NCBI RefSeq assembly: GCF_021654775.1
Contig: NZ_AP025343.1
Location: forward strand, 434,001 to 498,000
Reading direction: 5' to 3'
DNA: 64,000 nt
Source of the DNA: Paenibacillus azoreducens
GTDB taxonomy: Bacteria; Bacillota; Bacilli; Paenibacillales; Paenibacillaceae
Below the pieces are notes generated by a model. It had not been told where the DNA came from. It did not search any database and saw only the letters and a program-made list of their open reading frames with translations. Each line of letters starts with the position of its first letter. Position 1 is the stretch's first letter. A program made the position numbers and the translations under genes. This document shows, in pieces, positions 1 through 8,750 of this stretch.

Positions 1-44
1 AAAATGTCGATTCAGGACTTTAGATTCAATCTTTTTTGGATCTA

Positions 45-106
45 TTTACAAATTTTAGCACTCGATCTAAAATAAATACAAGCGCTTTCAATTAAAGCGC
101 TTTAAC
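45..106 (+). promoter_or_regulatory. SigA-type promoter with overlapping palindromic operators upstream of the GH8 gene
   Basis: A -35 TTTACA (45-50), a 17-base spacer and a -10 TAAAAT (68-73) form a good SigA promoter. Directly over the expected start point lie two AGCGCT-centred palindromes 15 bases apart: TACAAGCGCTTTCA (77-90) and TAAAGCGCTTTA (93-104). The first matches the CcpA cre consensus TGWAANCGNTNWCA at 12 of 14 positions. A LacI/CcpA-family repressor binding both sites is the simplest reading, giving sugar or catabolite control; the protein itself is not identified. Confidence 0.6.
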
Positions 107-235
107 TAAAGGGAGGTGTTAAATCAAAGCTTGTTTATTTAACCGCTATTATTTTCATCGAGATGCTGCATTTCGCAATCCGGCTTAAAGGTTATGTCAT
201 GACCAAAAAAATTGACGTTAAAGGAGCGTAAGAAA

Positions 236-1465
236 ATGGGAAAAAACAGAAAGTTTTTGCTTAGCGGCAAAGCTGTGATGTTGAGTTGTCTCGCTTTCCT
301 TCTGATTCCGGCAGGTTTCGCATTCGCCTCTCCTAACAAGCCGTTTCCGCAGCATACGACATATACGAGCGGTACGATCAAACCAAACAATGTCTCGCAA
401 AGCACGATGGACAGCGCGGTACAATCCAAATGGGATAGCTGGAAATCGGCTTATTTGAAGCCGGCCGGCACCGGAAAGTATTATGTGAAATACCAGTCCA
501 ACGGCGATACGGTGTCCGAAGCCCACGGTTACGGCATGCTGGCTACTGTTCTGATGGCCGGGTATGACAGCAACGCGCAAGTCTATTTTGACGGACTTTA
601 TAAATATTACAAGGAACATCCAAGCGACAACAATCCTTATTTGATGGCATGGAAACAAAACAGCAGCTTCCAGAACATTGAAGGCGCCGATTCGGCAACC
701 GATGGAGATATGGACATCGCATACTCTCTCCTGCTGGCGGACAAGCAGTGGGGCAGCAGCGGCAGCATCAATTATCTCCAGGCAGCCAAAGACATGATCA
801 ATGCCATTATGCAAAGCGATGTGAACCAGACTCAATGGACGCTGCGCCTTGGCGATTGGGCGACGGACAGCAAGTATAAGGATGCGACCCGTCCTTCGGA
901 TTTTATGTTGAATCATATGAAGGGTTTCCAGGCTGCCACCGGAGATTCGCGATGGAACAACGTCATCGACAAAACTTACACCATCATTAATTCGATTTAC
1001 AATAACTACAGCTCGTCGACGGGTCTGCTTCCGGATTTCGTAGTCTTGTCGGGCGGGGCGTACAAGCCTGCTCCAGCCGATTTCCTGGAAGGCGCCAATG
1101 ACGGAAACTACGAATACAATTCCTGCCGCACGCCTTGGCGGATCACGACCGATTACCTGATAACAGGGGATAACCGCGCGTTGAATCAGCTGAACCAAAT
1201 GAACACCTGGATCAAAGGGAAAGTAAGCAGCAACCCAAGCAGCGTGAAAGACGGCTATAAGCTGAACGGCAGCGTCGTCGGCTCCTATAACAGCGGCGCA
1301 TTTTATGCTCCGTTCGGCGTCAGCGCCATGACATCTTCGGCCAACCAAAGCTGGCTGAACTCCGTGTGGTCCAAAACGGCAGGCAGTTCCAATGAAGGTT
1401 ACTATGAAGACAGCATCAAGCTGTTTTCGATGATCATGATGTCCGGAAACTGGTGGGCGTACTAA
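236..1465 (+). CDS. Secreted GH8 endo-beta-glucanase / chitosanase
   Basis: This 409-residue protein is a glycoside hydrolase family 8 enzyme that cleaves beta-1,4 or beta-1,3-1,4 glucans, or chitosan, outside the cell. The start is the ATG at 236, nine bases after AAGGAG; a TTG at 212 has no such site. Residues 1-31 are a signal peptide with likely cleavage after AFA. Glu95 in SEAHGYGM fits the general acid. Residues 154-172 (ATDGDMDIAYSLLLADKQW) fit the GH8 signature pattern in full. There is no extra binding module. It resembles the Bacillus/Paenibacillus chitosanase-glucanase subgroup, but sequence alone does not settle cellulose, lichenan or chitosan. It is monocistronic between an operator-bearing promoter and terminators. 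Confidence 0.9.
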   Translation: MGKNRKFLLSGKAVMLSCLAFLLIPAGFAFASPNKPFPQHTTYTSGTIKPNNVSQSTMDSAVQSKWDSWKSAYLKPAGTGKYYVKYQSNGDTVSEAHGYGMLATVLMAGYDSNAQVYFDGLYKYYKEHPSDNNPYLMAWKQNSSFQNIEGADSATDGDMDIAYSLLLADKQWGSSGSINYLQAAKDMINAIMQSDVNQTQWTLRLGDWATDSKYKDATRPSDFMLNHMKGFQAATGDSRWNNVIDKTYTIINSIYNNYSSSTGLLPDFVVLSGGAYKPAPADFLEGANDGNYEYNSCRTPWRITTDYLITGDNRALNQLNQMNTWIKGKVSSNPSSVKDGYKLNGSVVGSYNSGAFYAPFGVSAMTSSANQSWLNSVWSKTAGSSNEGYYEDSIKLFSMIMMSGNWWAY

Positions 1466-1496
1466 GTACTGATCATTTGAAGACGAGAGCATAGCT

Positions 1497-1537
1497 GAAG
1501 GCCCGATTGGCTTGTTTTTAGAGCTAGTCGGGCCTTC
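1497..1537 (+). terminator. Hairpin after the GH8 gene
   Basis: GAAGGCCCGA (1497-1506) pairs with TCGGGCCTTC (1528-1537). A clear T-run is missing, so it may act as a 3' protective hairpin, with the real terminator downstream. Confidence 0.5.
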
Positions 1538-1633
1538 ATGATGCTGAGCATGTTTGGGGGGGAGTCGGCTGGGTTTTATATAAACGGAAGCCAACGGTGG
1601 CTCAATCAGATAATTTTTGACATTAACCCAAAC

Positions 1634-1673
1634 AAAAAGACGGCAGAGAGATGATCTCCCAACCGCCTTTTTT
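1634..1673. terminator. Bidirectional terminator between GH8 and mraY-like genes
   Basis: A hairpin centred on GAGATGATCTC is flanked by A5 on the left and T6 on the right (1668-1673). It can stop transcription from both convergent genes. The gap 1466-1768 shows nothing else beyond the two hairpins. Confidence 0.65.
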
Positions 1674-1768
1674 CACCGTTTTTGTGATATGCATTTTCAA
1701 CCGGGTATGCCTGTTGTTGAAAAATCCTTATGTATAAACCCGATTGTTGCTTTGCCAAAAATCGCACC

Positions 1769-2722
1769 CTAGTGCATGAGATATTTCCAGATCAGCCAGC
1801 AGACGAGCACGGATATCCATGAAATGAAACCGAAGATCATGACGATTTTGTTTTCGCTCCATCCGTATTTCAGGCTGAAATGGAAATGGATCGGAGTCAT
1901 CCGAAACAACCGCAGCTTTGTCCGTTTATAGTACCACACCTGCAAGATGACCGACAGTTGTTCCGCCAAATAGATGAAAAACAAAATCGGAATCAAAATC
2001 TCAACCTTCTCAATGACGGCCAATACGGAAAGGGAACCTCCGATCGCCAGCGACCCCGTATCCCCCATAAACGCTCTTGCCGGATAAATGTTGTAAAGAA
2101 AAAGTCCGAGCAGACAGCCGATCATAACGAGCGAAAATGTCTGCACTTCAGGTTTGTCCGAAATCATGAAAAAGAAGAAATACGTTGGAACGGACACATT
2201 GATCAGCAGCCCATCCAGTCCGTCCGTAAAATTGATGGCATTTGCGGAGCCGACTATAAACAGCAGCATGACCGCCACATACACGTATACCGGCAAGTGC
2301 AGAGTGTACCCTTGAAATAACGCGATGTCGCTTGTCAGGCCGAACGAATGGAGCAGCACATACAAAACGGCTCCCGTAAAAAGGAATTGAAGCACCAGCT
2401 TCGTGCGGCCTGAGATGCCGGACGGATTTTGCCAGAAGGCTTTTTTGAAATCATCCAGAAAGCCGATCGAGCTGAACAACAGAAACGTAACGCAAAGCAG
2501 CAGCATGAGCGGCACGGGATGGAACTGCAGCGAAGTCGCTACCCCAACAAGCAGGATGAGCCCCGCCATAAGCGGCGTGCCGCGTTTGGCCTGATGGTCC
2601 GCCGGAAGCTCGGCGCGAATCGGCTGCGTAAGCCTCAGCCTGCGCAGCGTCCAGATCAGCAGCGGCATCAGTACCGCCACCAGCAGGAAAGACAGGCCGG
2701 AAATAGCCATAATTGCGTACAT
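1769..2722 (-). CDS. MraY-like phospho-N-acetylmuramoyl-pentapeptide transferase paralogue
   Basis: A 317-residue polytopic membrane protein of the MraY/WecA polyprenyl-phosphate sugar-phosphate transferase family, which forms lipid I or a related lipid-linked sugar at the inner face of the membrane. Visible motifs are KRGTPLMAG (46-54), the Mg-binding Asp90-Asp91 in FLDDFKK, NAINFTDGLDG (161-171) and PARAFMGDTGS (214-224). In the C-terminal HHH motif the middle residue is Phe (MTPIHFHF, 275-282). Length is close to Bacillus MraY. It stands alone and not in a dcw (mur-fts) cluster, so it is more likely a second copy or a specialised transferase than the housekeeping enzyme. The ATG follows GAGGGAGC. 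Confidence 0.8.
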   Translation of the reverse strand: MYAIMAISGLSFLLVAVLMPLLIWTLRRLRLTQPIRAELPADHQAKRGTPLMAGLILLVGVATSLQFHPVPLMLLLCVTFLLFSSIGFLDDFKKAFWQNPSGISGRTKLVLQFLFTGAVLYVLLHSFGLTSDIALFQGYTLHLPVYVYVAVMLLFIVGSANAINFTDGLDGLLINVSVPTYFFFFMISDKPEVQTFSLVMIGCLLGLFLYNIYPARAFMGDTGSLAIGGSLSVLAVIEKVEILIPILFFIYLAEQLSVILQVWYYKRTKLRLFRMTPIHFHFSLKYGWSENKIVMIFGFISWISVLVCWLIWKYLMH

Positions 2723-2837
2723 AAATAAGCTCCCTCATTTGAAAAATATGGTACCCCTATATTATAAATAATTCGGACATGGAGACAAACATTCCTTCCA
2801 CATGAGGATCTTGAAAAAATATTGCTGTCCTTTATAC

Positions 2838-2902
2838 CGTCAGGGAAACCTGACGGAAACCCAAAAAAGCTGACACCGATTTGAAAATCGATGCCAGTTT
2901 AT
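2838..2902 (-). terminator. Terminator of the PadR operon, with an adjacent small palindrome
   Basis: Read on the minus strand, ACTGGCATCGATT pairs with AATCGGTGTCAG and is followed by TTTTTT (about 2862-2900). A second perfect hairpin, CCGTCAGGGAAACCTGACGG (2838-2857), lies next to it. Confidence 0.6.
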
Positions 2903-2936
2903 GCATGGTATAATATTCGGATTGCGATCTTAAAAA

Positions 2937-3515
2937 TCATACCTCCACAACGGTAAACAGGCTGGAGATTCCTTTTTTCACATAGTCCGGATTGGCGAGC
3001 GGCTCCTGCACGACAGGCTGCCAAATTTTTGGCGAGTCGGTTAGGGAAGGAAGCTTTTTGCCATACCAGTTTTCAAGTTCGCTGCGCTTGGCCGTATATG
3101 TCCGATCTTCGAATTTGAAGCGGATTTGCTCCAGATTTTCGATCAATGCAAAGGCGGCGGTAGCATTGTAAATTAACGAACGTTCAAGCTTTTCGGAGTT
3201 TAAATCTGCGGTATCCGCATGATAAACGATATCCGCAGTCAGCGTATCCGGGTGCAGCTCGAACGTACTCCGAACCTCGTTTAAGGGAAGGCTGTGCATC
3301 AGATTGGATAAGTTGCTTGCGTTGCCCATGTATTTGTTTTGATACTTCGCGATGCTTTGCAGATCATGGGTCTGCGGGTTTTGCTGCGCGGCTTCGTATG
3401 CCTGCCGGTCCCACTCCTGCTTTGGCAGCACAATGCCTTGAACCGCCGCGAACAGTAGAATGCCTGCCGCCGCCAAAAGCATGATGATTTTATTTTTAGC
3501 CGACATGGTTTTCAC
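2937..3515 (-). CDS. DUF4825-like membrane-anchored protein
   Basis: 192 residues with one N-terminal membrane segment (about 9-28) and an extracytoplasmic domain. The stretch KYQNKYMGNASNLSNLMHSL resembles the start of the DUF4825 domain of Bacillota; no biochemical role is known for that family. Its start overlaps the end of the upstream permease-prefix gene by 20 bases, so the two are translationally coupled and probably co-regulated by the PadR protein. I can see no catalytic motif. Confidence 0.6.
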   Translation of the reverse strand: MKTMSAKNKIIMLLAAAGILLFAAVQGIVLPKQEWDRQAYEAAQQNPQTHDLQSIAKYQNKYMGNASNLSNLMHSLPLNEVRSTFELHPDTLTADIVYHADTADLNSEKLERSLIYNATAAFALIENLEQIRFKFEDRTYTAKRSELENWYGKKLPSLTDSPKIWQPVVQEPLANPDYVKKGISSLFTVVEV

Positions 3516-4176
3516 CTGCCTCGTATTTAAGTTTCAGCCGGATCGATGCGTTAAAGAGCAGCGGTATAACGATGGAAACCAATGGCCGGACGTAGCTGGC
3601 CGCCAAAACGCCAAATTGATAGGGACCGGAAATATGCAGCGGTCTGCCAAACCAGATATTGCTGCCCATATGAAGCGCTGTGGTGGATGCCGTCATGGCC
3701 AGCATGAAAATACTCCAAAGGATCCATGCCAGCTTGCGATTGCGCGCGGCGGCGGCATGGTCGAATGGTTCGATCCTGCGGTTATCGCCGGCAGCGGGCT
3801 TGCGAACCGCAAAATAGATGATACCCAAAATGACTGCGATCGCCGGCAGCAGCAGGCTAAGCTGCCCGGCGATGCCGACGAGTCGCATCGGAATGGTGAC
3901 GATCCATGCGGCCAGACAATACAGCAAAGCGGTTTGCACAAGCTCTGCACGATACCTTGAAACGTCGTAAAAAACTTGGCCCTCGATCAAGCCCTCAATG
4001 CTTGCGATGCCGGCTTTGGCTTGCTCGACAGCCTGGCTGTATTCCATCCCGTCTGCCGCAAGATCCGCTACCTTGGCTTCCAAATTGCTCAAAATTTCGT
4101 CCTTCAATTCCCGTACCTGGCGGGTCGGCTTATATCCGGCAAATAATTCCTCCACATGTTTCTGTAATGGATTCAA
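3496..4176 (-). CDS. Permease prefix domain 1 membrane protein
   Basis: 226 residues. The first 75 or so (NPLQKHVEELFAGYKPTRQV onward, ending near VFYDVS) form the small helical domain called permease prefix domain 1, usually found in front of membrane proteins in operons with PadR regulators. At least four hydrophobic segments follow (about 80-100, 105-125, 150-175, 190-215). It starts three bases after the padR stop and overlaps the DUF4825 gene. This is the common PadR plus membrane protein pair, thought to respond to envelope stress or drugs; the actual substrate cannot be read from the sequence. Confidence 0.65.
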   Translation of the reverse strand: MNPLQKHVEELFAGYKPTRQVRELKDEILSNLEAKVADLAADGMEYSQAVEQAKAGIASIEGLIEGQVFYDVSRYRAELVQTALLYCLAAWIVTIPMRLVGIAGQLSLLLPAIAVILGIIYFAVRKPAAGDNRRIEPFDHAAAARNRKLAWILWSIFMLAMTASTTALHMGSNIWFGRPLHISGPYQFGVLAASYVRPLVSIVIPLLFNASIRLKLKYEAGENHVG

Positions 4177-4178
4177 TC

Positions 4179-4523
4179 TTATCCCTCCCCGGATTCGATC
4201 AGCTGATCAATCATTTTTTTTGCCATCTTCCATGCGTCCACGTTACGGCGGTATGTCTCATGACCCTGCGGCGTAACGGTGTAGTATTTGCGACGCCCGC
4301 CTTGGCTTTCGTCTCCCCAATATGATGTAATGTTCCCCTGGGCTTCCAGCCTCTTCAAACTGGTGTAAAGCGACGGCTCTTTAAGTTCATATTGGCCATC
4401 GCTGTATTTGGATATGGATTTGATGATTTCATAACCGTAATTGTCGCCTTCGTATAATACGCGCAGAATAATCGTATCAATGCTGCCGCGGATCAAATCG
4501 CTGCTGATGCTGCTCTCGCCCAT
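4179..4523 (-). CDS. PadR-family transcriptional repressor
   Basis: 114 residues with the PadR winged-helix domain: a LIRGSIDTIILRVL helix, LKEPSLYTSLKRLEAQG as the recognition part, SQGGRRKYYTVTPQGHETY as the wing, then a C-terminal dimerisation helix. It is the first gene of a three-gene operon (padR, permease-prefix protein, DUF4825 protein), so it most likely represses its own operon. A dyad inside its promoter supports this. The ligand is unknown. Confidence 0.85.
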   Translation of the reverse strand: MGESSISSDLIRGSIDTIILRVLYEGDNYGYEIIKSISKYSDGQYELKEPSLYTSLKRLEAQGNITSYWGDESQGGRRKYYTVTPQGHETYRRNVDAWKMAKKMIDQLIESGEG

Positions 4524-4544
4524 TCACATTCACCTCGCGAATAT

Positions 4545-4573
4545 AATGTATCACATATTACTATGTTTGACAA
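4545..4573 (-). promoter_or_regulatory. padR promoter with embedded PadR operator
   Basis: On the minus strand, -35 TTGTCA (4573-4568), a 17-base spacer and -10 TACATT (4550-4545) make a SigA promoter. The spacer holds the dyad ACATAGTAATATGT (4566-4553), i.e. ACAT-6-ATGT, like known PadR operators. Binding there would block RNA polymerase directly. Confidence 0.6.
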
Positions 4574-4693
4574 TGTAGTTGATTAAACTTGGGTTGTAGC
4601 ATAAAATGCAGGTGGAATGCCCTGCAAGCCATTTGGGGAAATCGAGCTAAAGATAAAGATGCCAGCTTAGGGATAAGCGGGAGGGGTGTCATG

Positions 4694-5362
4694 ATGAACA
4701 TTTTAATTATTGAGGACGATAGCAGTATACAGATGTTATTGAAGCTGAGTCTTGAAGTGGAGGGCTATCGGACCGAGACGGCTGGAAGCGTGTCCGAAGG
4801 TTTGAAAGTGCTTACAAACCGGCGGACGGATTTGATTCTGCTGGATTTGATGCTGCCGGATCGTTCGGGTTTTGAATTGCTGCAAATTTTGCAGCGTGAG
4901 TACCGGAGCGTGCCTGTCATCGTGCTGACGGCTAAAAATGAAATGAATGACAAAATCCTCGGTTTCCAGCTTGGCGCCGACGATTATTTGACCAAGCCGT
5001 TTGAAACCCGGGAGCTGGTGGAGCGGATCAAGGCCGTCATGCGAAGAACAAAGGCAGCGGCGCCCGCATCCGAAACCGTCCAGGTTGGCTGCATAGAGAT
5101 TGACCGCAGGGAGCGGTCCTGTCAAATTGCGGGCAAGCCGCTAAAGACAACAAGCAAGGAATTCGATTTTTTGTGGCTGCTCTGCACGAATCCGAAAACG
5201 GTATTTACGAGAGAACAGCTCCTGGATCAGGTCTGGGGTTATGAATATTACGGCCAAACGCGTTCCGTCGATATGATGGTCAACCGCCTAAGAGAGAAGA
5301 TGAAACCGCATGATCACTTGGTCGCCACCGTTCATGGCACCGGTTACAAGCTGGAGGTATAA
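4694..5362 (+). CDS. OmpR-family response regulator
   Basis: 222 residues. The receiver domain carries the acidic pair Asp8-Asp9, phospho-acceptor Asp51 (LLDLMLP) and the KPF lysine; a C-terminal winged-helix domain ends in REKMKPHDHL and TVHGTGYKLEV. Two ATGs are adjacent (4691, 4694); the second sits seven bases after GAGGGG and is preferred. It lies four bases before its histidine kinase and heads the run leading to the membrane-anchored protein and ABC importer, so control of that importer is likely but not shown. Confidence 0.9.
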   Translation: MNILIIEDDSSIQMLLKLSLEVEGYRTETAGSVSEGLKVLTNRRTDLILLDLMLPDRSGFELLQILQREYRSVPVIVLTAKNEMNDKILGFQLGADDYLTKPFETRELVERIKAVMRRTKAAAPASETVQVGCIEIDRRERSCQIAGKPLKTTSKEFDFLWLLCTNPKTVFTREQLLDQVWGYEYYGQTRSVDMMVNRLREKMKPHDHLVATVHGTGYKLEV

Positions 5363-5365
5363 AGG

Positions 5366-6799
5366 ATGGGGCTGCGCAATAAGATGTTTCTTCAGCATGC
5401 GGTCACGATTATCATGCTGCTCGCGGCGATGTACATCGTTGCCAATTACACGCTGAACAAAAGCATGATCGAACGGGACACCCAGACGCTCAGCCAATAT
5501 TTTACGCTGCACCGGATCGAGACGCTGAAAATTGTCAGCGACAAAAAAATAAGCATGGAACAGCTTTTTTCCGGGACTTACGCGCCTTTTATCGCGTCGC
5601 ATTTGGCGGCCAACAGCAACTTCCAGGTGCAGCTGTTCGCTCTGGATGAAACCATTGTCGGCAGCAGCAGCGATAAGGATAATCTGTTGAAGCGGGATGA
5701 TATCAGGGCGGCACTGCAAGGAGAAAGCGCGAGCGTCATCACGGAAAGGGAAGGCGTGCAGACGATGGTTTTCTCCGCACCGTTTTGGTATGAAGGCAAA
5801 ATCGTCGGCGGTTTCCGGTATTTGCTGGACTTGAGCCAGAACGTGGAAACCCTAAGACGCATGCGGGTTTGGTTCGTTGGCGCTGCAGCCGGATGCCTTG
5901 TATTGTCCCTGCTTGCCAGCTATTCGTTCGCATCGTTTCTGATGCAGCCTTTGCATGCTTTGCAGCGTGCGCTGAAACGCGTATCGGTAGGGGATTTCAA
6001 CCATAAAATCGAGGTAAACACCAAAGATGAAATCGGGGAGCTTGCGGAAAATTTTAACCAAATGTCCCATGCGCTCCAGCATCACATCGAACTGCTCCAT
6101 TACGAGCAGGGCAAGCAGAAAGCTTTTTACGACAATATCACCCATGAATTCAAAACACCGCTCACATCCATTATCGGCTTCTCCGAGTTGATCTCCAAAA
6201 TGGAGCGCATCGAAGACATTCAGGAATGCAACCATTACATCCGCAAGGAAAGCTCGCGGCTGCTGAATATGGTTGAGGAGCTTTTGCAAACGTCGCTGAA
6301 AGGGGATGAAGCCTGGCGCATCCGGCCTGAAAAGGTTGATTTGGGCGTCCTCCTAACGGACTGTTTGCGGATTATGAAGCCGACGCTGGAGAAATCGATG
6401 ATTTCGACGACGGTAAACGGTTCGCATTTCGAAGTATGCCTGGATCCGAAACGAACGCAGCAGGTATTGTTTAACATGATCGACAATGCGGTCAGGCATA
6501 GTGATTGCACGCATTTGCATTTTGAAGTCAAAGAGCAGGAAAACAGCGGCACCGTCCGTATTATCGATAACGGAGTAGGAATAGCGGAGCAGGATTTGCC
6601 CAAGCTATTTCTTCCTCCGGAAGAAAAGCAGGACCGCGCCATTTCCAAGGAGACCCATGGCCTCGGGCTGCCGCTTTGCAAGCAGTTGATGGAGCTCCAG
6701 GGCGGGGAGCTCATATTGTCCAGCCGCCCCGGCAAAGGGACGGAAGTGAAGCTTGTGTTCAGCAAAGAGATGCCTATGAAAGCGCTGTTACAAAACTGA
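5366..6799 (+). CDS. Membrane sensor histidine kinase
   Basis: 477 residues. TM1 (about 11-29), an extracytoplasmic sensor domain (30-167), TM2 (168-193), HAMP (about 190-243), the HisKA domain with phospho-acceptor His260 in THEFKTPLTS, then HATPase with an N-box (FNMIDNAVRHS) and G boxes (DNGVGIA, GLGLPLCKQLM). It pairs with the regulator just upstream. The signal is unknown; the neighbouring importer suggests an ion or small anion. Confidence 0.9.
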   Translation: MGLRNKMFLQHAVTIIMLLAAMYIVANYTLNKSMIERDTQTLSQYFTLHRIETLKIVSDKKISMEQLFSGTYAPFIASHLAANSNFQVQLFALDETIVGSSSDKDNLLKRDDIRAALQGESASVITEREGVQTMVFSAPFWYEGKIVGGFRYLLDLSQNVETLRRMRVWFVGAAAGCLVLSLLASYSFASFLMQPLHALQRALKRVSVGDFNHKIEVNTKDEIGELAENFNQMSHALQHHIELLHYEQGKQKAFYDNITHEFKTPLTSIIGFSELISKMERIEDIQECNHYIRKESSRLLNMVEELLQTSLKGDEAWRIRPEKVDLGVLLTDCLRIMKPTLEKSMISTTVNGSHFEVCLDPKRTQQVLFNMIDNAVRHSDCTHLHFEVKEQENSGTVRIIDNGVGIAEQDLPKLFLPPEEKQDRAISKETHGLGLPLCKQLMELQGGELILSSRPGKGTEVKLVFSKEMPMKALLQN

Positions 6800-6842
6800 T
6801 ACAAAGCTGCTATTCTTTTGAGACAAAAGGAGGATAAAGTGA

Positions 6843-7628
6843 ATGCCAGAGGATAAGAAAGGGCTTTCATGGTTTCGCCTCATCGTGCTGCAAGTCATCA
6901 TCGGCTGCGTGCTGATCGGCATTTGCTCCTATACCTTCCGGATTCCGGTGGACGAAGTGATTACGGCTTCATCCCAGCAGGATCAAGCGGAACGGTTTGC
7001 AGGGATTCCGATGCGGATCGATCTGGTCTATCCCGGCTTGGGAAAAGTCATTTTGGATGATCCGAAGGAACTGCTGAGCTTGAAATCTTCGTTCTCCACC
7101 CTGCTCACAGCAGGCAAGGCAGATCAGGATGTCAAAGAGCCGCGTTTGCTGCTGACCGGCAGCATCGCGTATCTGGATCAGGAGGATGTCCCGTTCCAGG
7201 TGCAGACCAATGCTTTTCAATTCGGCAGTGTCTCGGTGAATTCGCTGAACGTAAGCGCAAGTATTCGCAAGCTGCAAAGCACGCTGATCGACAAGGTGTT
7301 TACGGCATCCATGATCGGAGCGGCGGTGCAGAACTCGGCCAATAAGGTATATTCCCTGGAACAGGGCGTTTTGACGCCGCTGTCCGAGGCCGAACGAAAG
7401 GCGCTAATGAAGCAGGTTCATACTGCGGCCCGCGTTATCGATTTCAGCCATTTCGAGGATCTGGAAAGACAACCGGACAGACATTTTGTCGTATCCCTGC
7501 CGGATACCCAGGAGGGGAAAAAGCATTGGCTTCACATTGACCGGTTTAACAGCGCTTACATGGTCGTGTACGACTTGCTGGATGAAACGAACCAAAGGGC
7601 CTATTTCAAACTTAACGCTTCCTCATGA
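6843..7628 (+). CDS. Membrane-anchored extracytoplasmic protein (possibly DUF3919 type)
   Basis: 261 residues with one N-terminal membrane segment (about 10-30) and a soluble outer domain without an obvious catalytic motif. The ATG is seven bases after AAAGGAGGA. I associate it with the DUF3919 family from general resemblance only, so that name is tentative. It lies between the two-component genes and the importer binding protein, with gaps of about 25-45 bases, so it is probably a co-transcribed accessory or sensory partner. Confidence 0.5.
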   Translation: MPEDKKGLSWFRLIVLQVIIGCVLIGICSYTFRIPVDEVITASSQQDQAERFAGIPMRIDLVYPGLGKVILDDPKELLSLKSSFSTLLTAGKADQDVKEPRLLLTGSIAYLDQEDVPFQVQTNAFQFGSVSVNSLNVSASIRKLQSTLIDKVFTASMIGAAVQNSANKVYSLEQGVLTPLSEAERKALMKQVHTAARVIDFSHFEDLERQPDRHFVVSLPDTQEGKKHWLHIDRFNSAYMVVYDLLDETNQRAYFKLNASS

Positions 7629-7653
7629 TTACAATGAAGGGATGGTTTGAAGT

Positions 7654-8691
7654 ATGGCGGCGAGGAAAAAAAGCAACAGCTCGGTCATCATTTTGGCCGT
7701 GGTTATCGTCGTGTTGGTGGGCGGATTTTTCTTATACAAATCAGGGGTGTTCGGCGGTAAAGGTAAAGAGAAAATAACGGTTTATTCTATTTTTCAGGAG
7801 GAAGAGGCACGTAAAATTCTGGATAAATTCAAAGAAGAGACAGGAATCGACTACGACATTTTGCGTCTGCCAAGCGGCGAGGCCGTATCCCGCGTGCAGA
7901 ATGAAATGCTGAATCCGCAAGCGGATTTCCTGATGGGCGGCCCTGCCGATTCGCATGAAGTCCTGAGAAAAGCGGGAGCGCTTCAAGCATATGCTTCTTC
8001 AAACGCTTCCGATGTTCCGGACAACATGAAAGATAAGGATGGATTCTGGACCGGGTTTTATCTGAATCCAATCGCCATTGGCGTCAACGAGGAACGTTGG
8101 AAAGAAAAGTACGGCAGCGATCCGTATCCGGAAACATTCAAAGATTTGCTTGATCCGAAATTCAAGGGCGAGATCGGTATGTCCGACCCGGCAACTTCAG
8201 GTACAGCTTATACGGCATTCGCTTCCCTCGCGCAAGTTTGGGGCGAGCAGGAAATGCTGGACTACATGAGACAGCTTCTGCCTAACTTGAAGGAAAGGCC
8301 AAAATCCGGCATCGAACCGATCCAGAAAGCGGCAAAAGGCGAATATACGATCGGCGTGACCTTCCTTGGCGACCAGCTCAAGATCAAAAACCAAGGCAAT
8401 CCGATCCACAGCATCGTTCCCGAAGCAGCCGGGTATGAAATTGGGGCTCTGTCGATCGTAAAAGGCGGACCGAATGAAAAAGCTGCAAAAAAACTGATGG
8501 ATTTCATGCTGACAAATACACCGGGTGAAATTTATACGCAATCCGCATATGCGGTTTCAACCAAACCTTCTGTACCTATTCCGCCAGGCGGCATCGATAT
8601 CAAATCGACAAAATACAATCAAGATTACGATCTTTGGAAAGCAGCCGACCAGCGCAAGGATCTGCAGGATGCTTTGAAAAGTCTGAGATAA
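7654..8691 (+). CDS. ABC importer substrate-binding protein, PgtC/AfuA type
   Basis: 345 residues of the extracellular solute-binding family 1, in the branch that includes Fe(III), 2-aminoethylphosphonate and phosphoglycerate binders (ITVYSIFQEEEARKILDKF start, IGVNEERW motif, LDPKFKGEIGMSDPATSGTA). It has an N-terminal hydrophobic segment (about 10-27) but no lipobox cysteine, so it seems held by an uncleaved anchor and not by lipid. A paralogue lies at 12170. The exact ligand cannot be decided; iron is the common guess for this family. Confidence 0.8.
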   Translation: MAARKKSNSSVIILAVVIVVLVGGFFLYKSGVFGGKGKEKITVYSIFQEEEARKILDKFKEETGIDYDILRLPSGEAVSRVQNEMLNPQADFLMGGPADSHEVLRKAGALQAYASSNASDVPDNMKDKDGFWTGFYLNPIAIGVNEERWKEKYGSDPYPETFKDLLDPKFKGEIGMSDPATSGTAYTAFASLAQVWGEQEMLDYMRQLLPNLKERPKSGIEPIQKAAKGEYTIGVTFLGDQLKIKNQGNPIHSIVPEAAGYEIGALSIVKGGPNEKAAKKLMDFMLTNTPGEIYTQSAYAVSTKPSVPIPPGGIDIKSTKYNQDYDLWKAADQRKDLQDALKSLR

Positions 8692-8716
8692 TCGAAAGCC
8701 GGCTGGGGCTATTTAC

Positions 8717-8750
8717 GGCGGTGGGATCTCGATCCGCACCGCCCTTTTAT
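8717..8750 (+). terminator. Attenuator hairpin between binding protein and permease
   Basis: GGCGGTG...CACCGCC with an inner GATC/GATC pair (8717-8743) is followed by CTTTTAT. It sits inside the operon and would let the binding protein be made in excess over the permease. An in-frame ATG at 8749 lies on the hairpin tail and is therefore an unlikely start. Confidence 0.65.

Noticed and set aside
218..1594. 458-residue open frame antisense to the GH8 gene
   Set aside because: It is the mirror of a gene with full GH8 signature and signal peptide; it has no ribosome site and no family resemblance.
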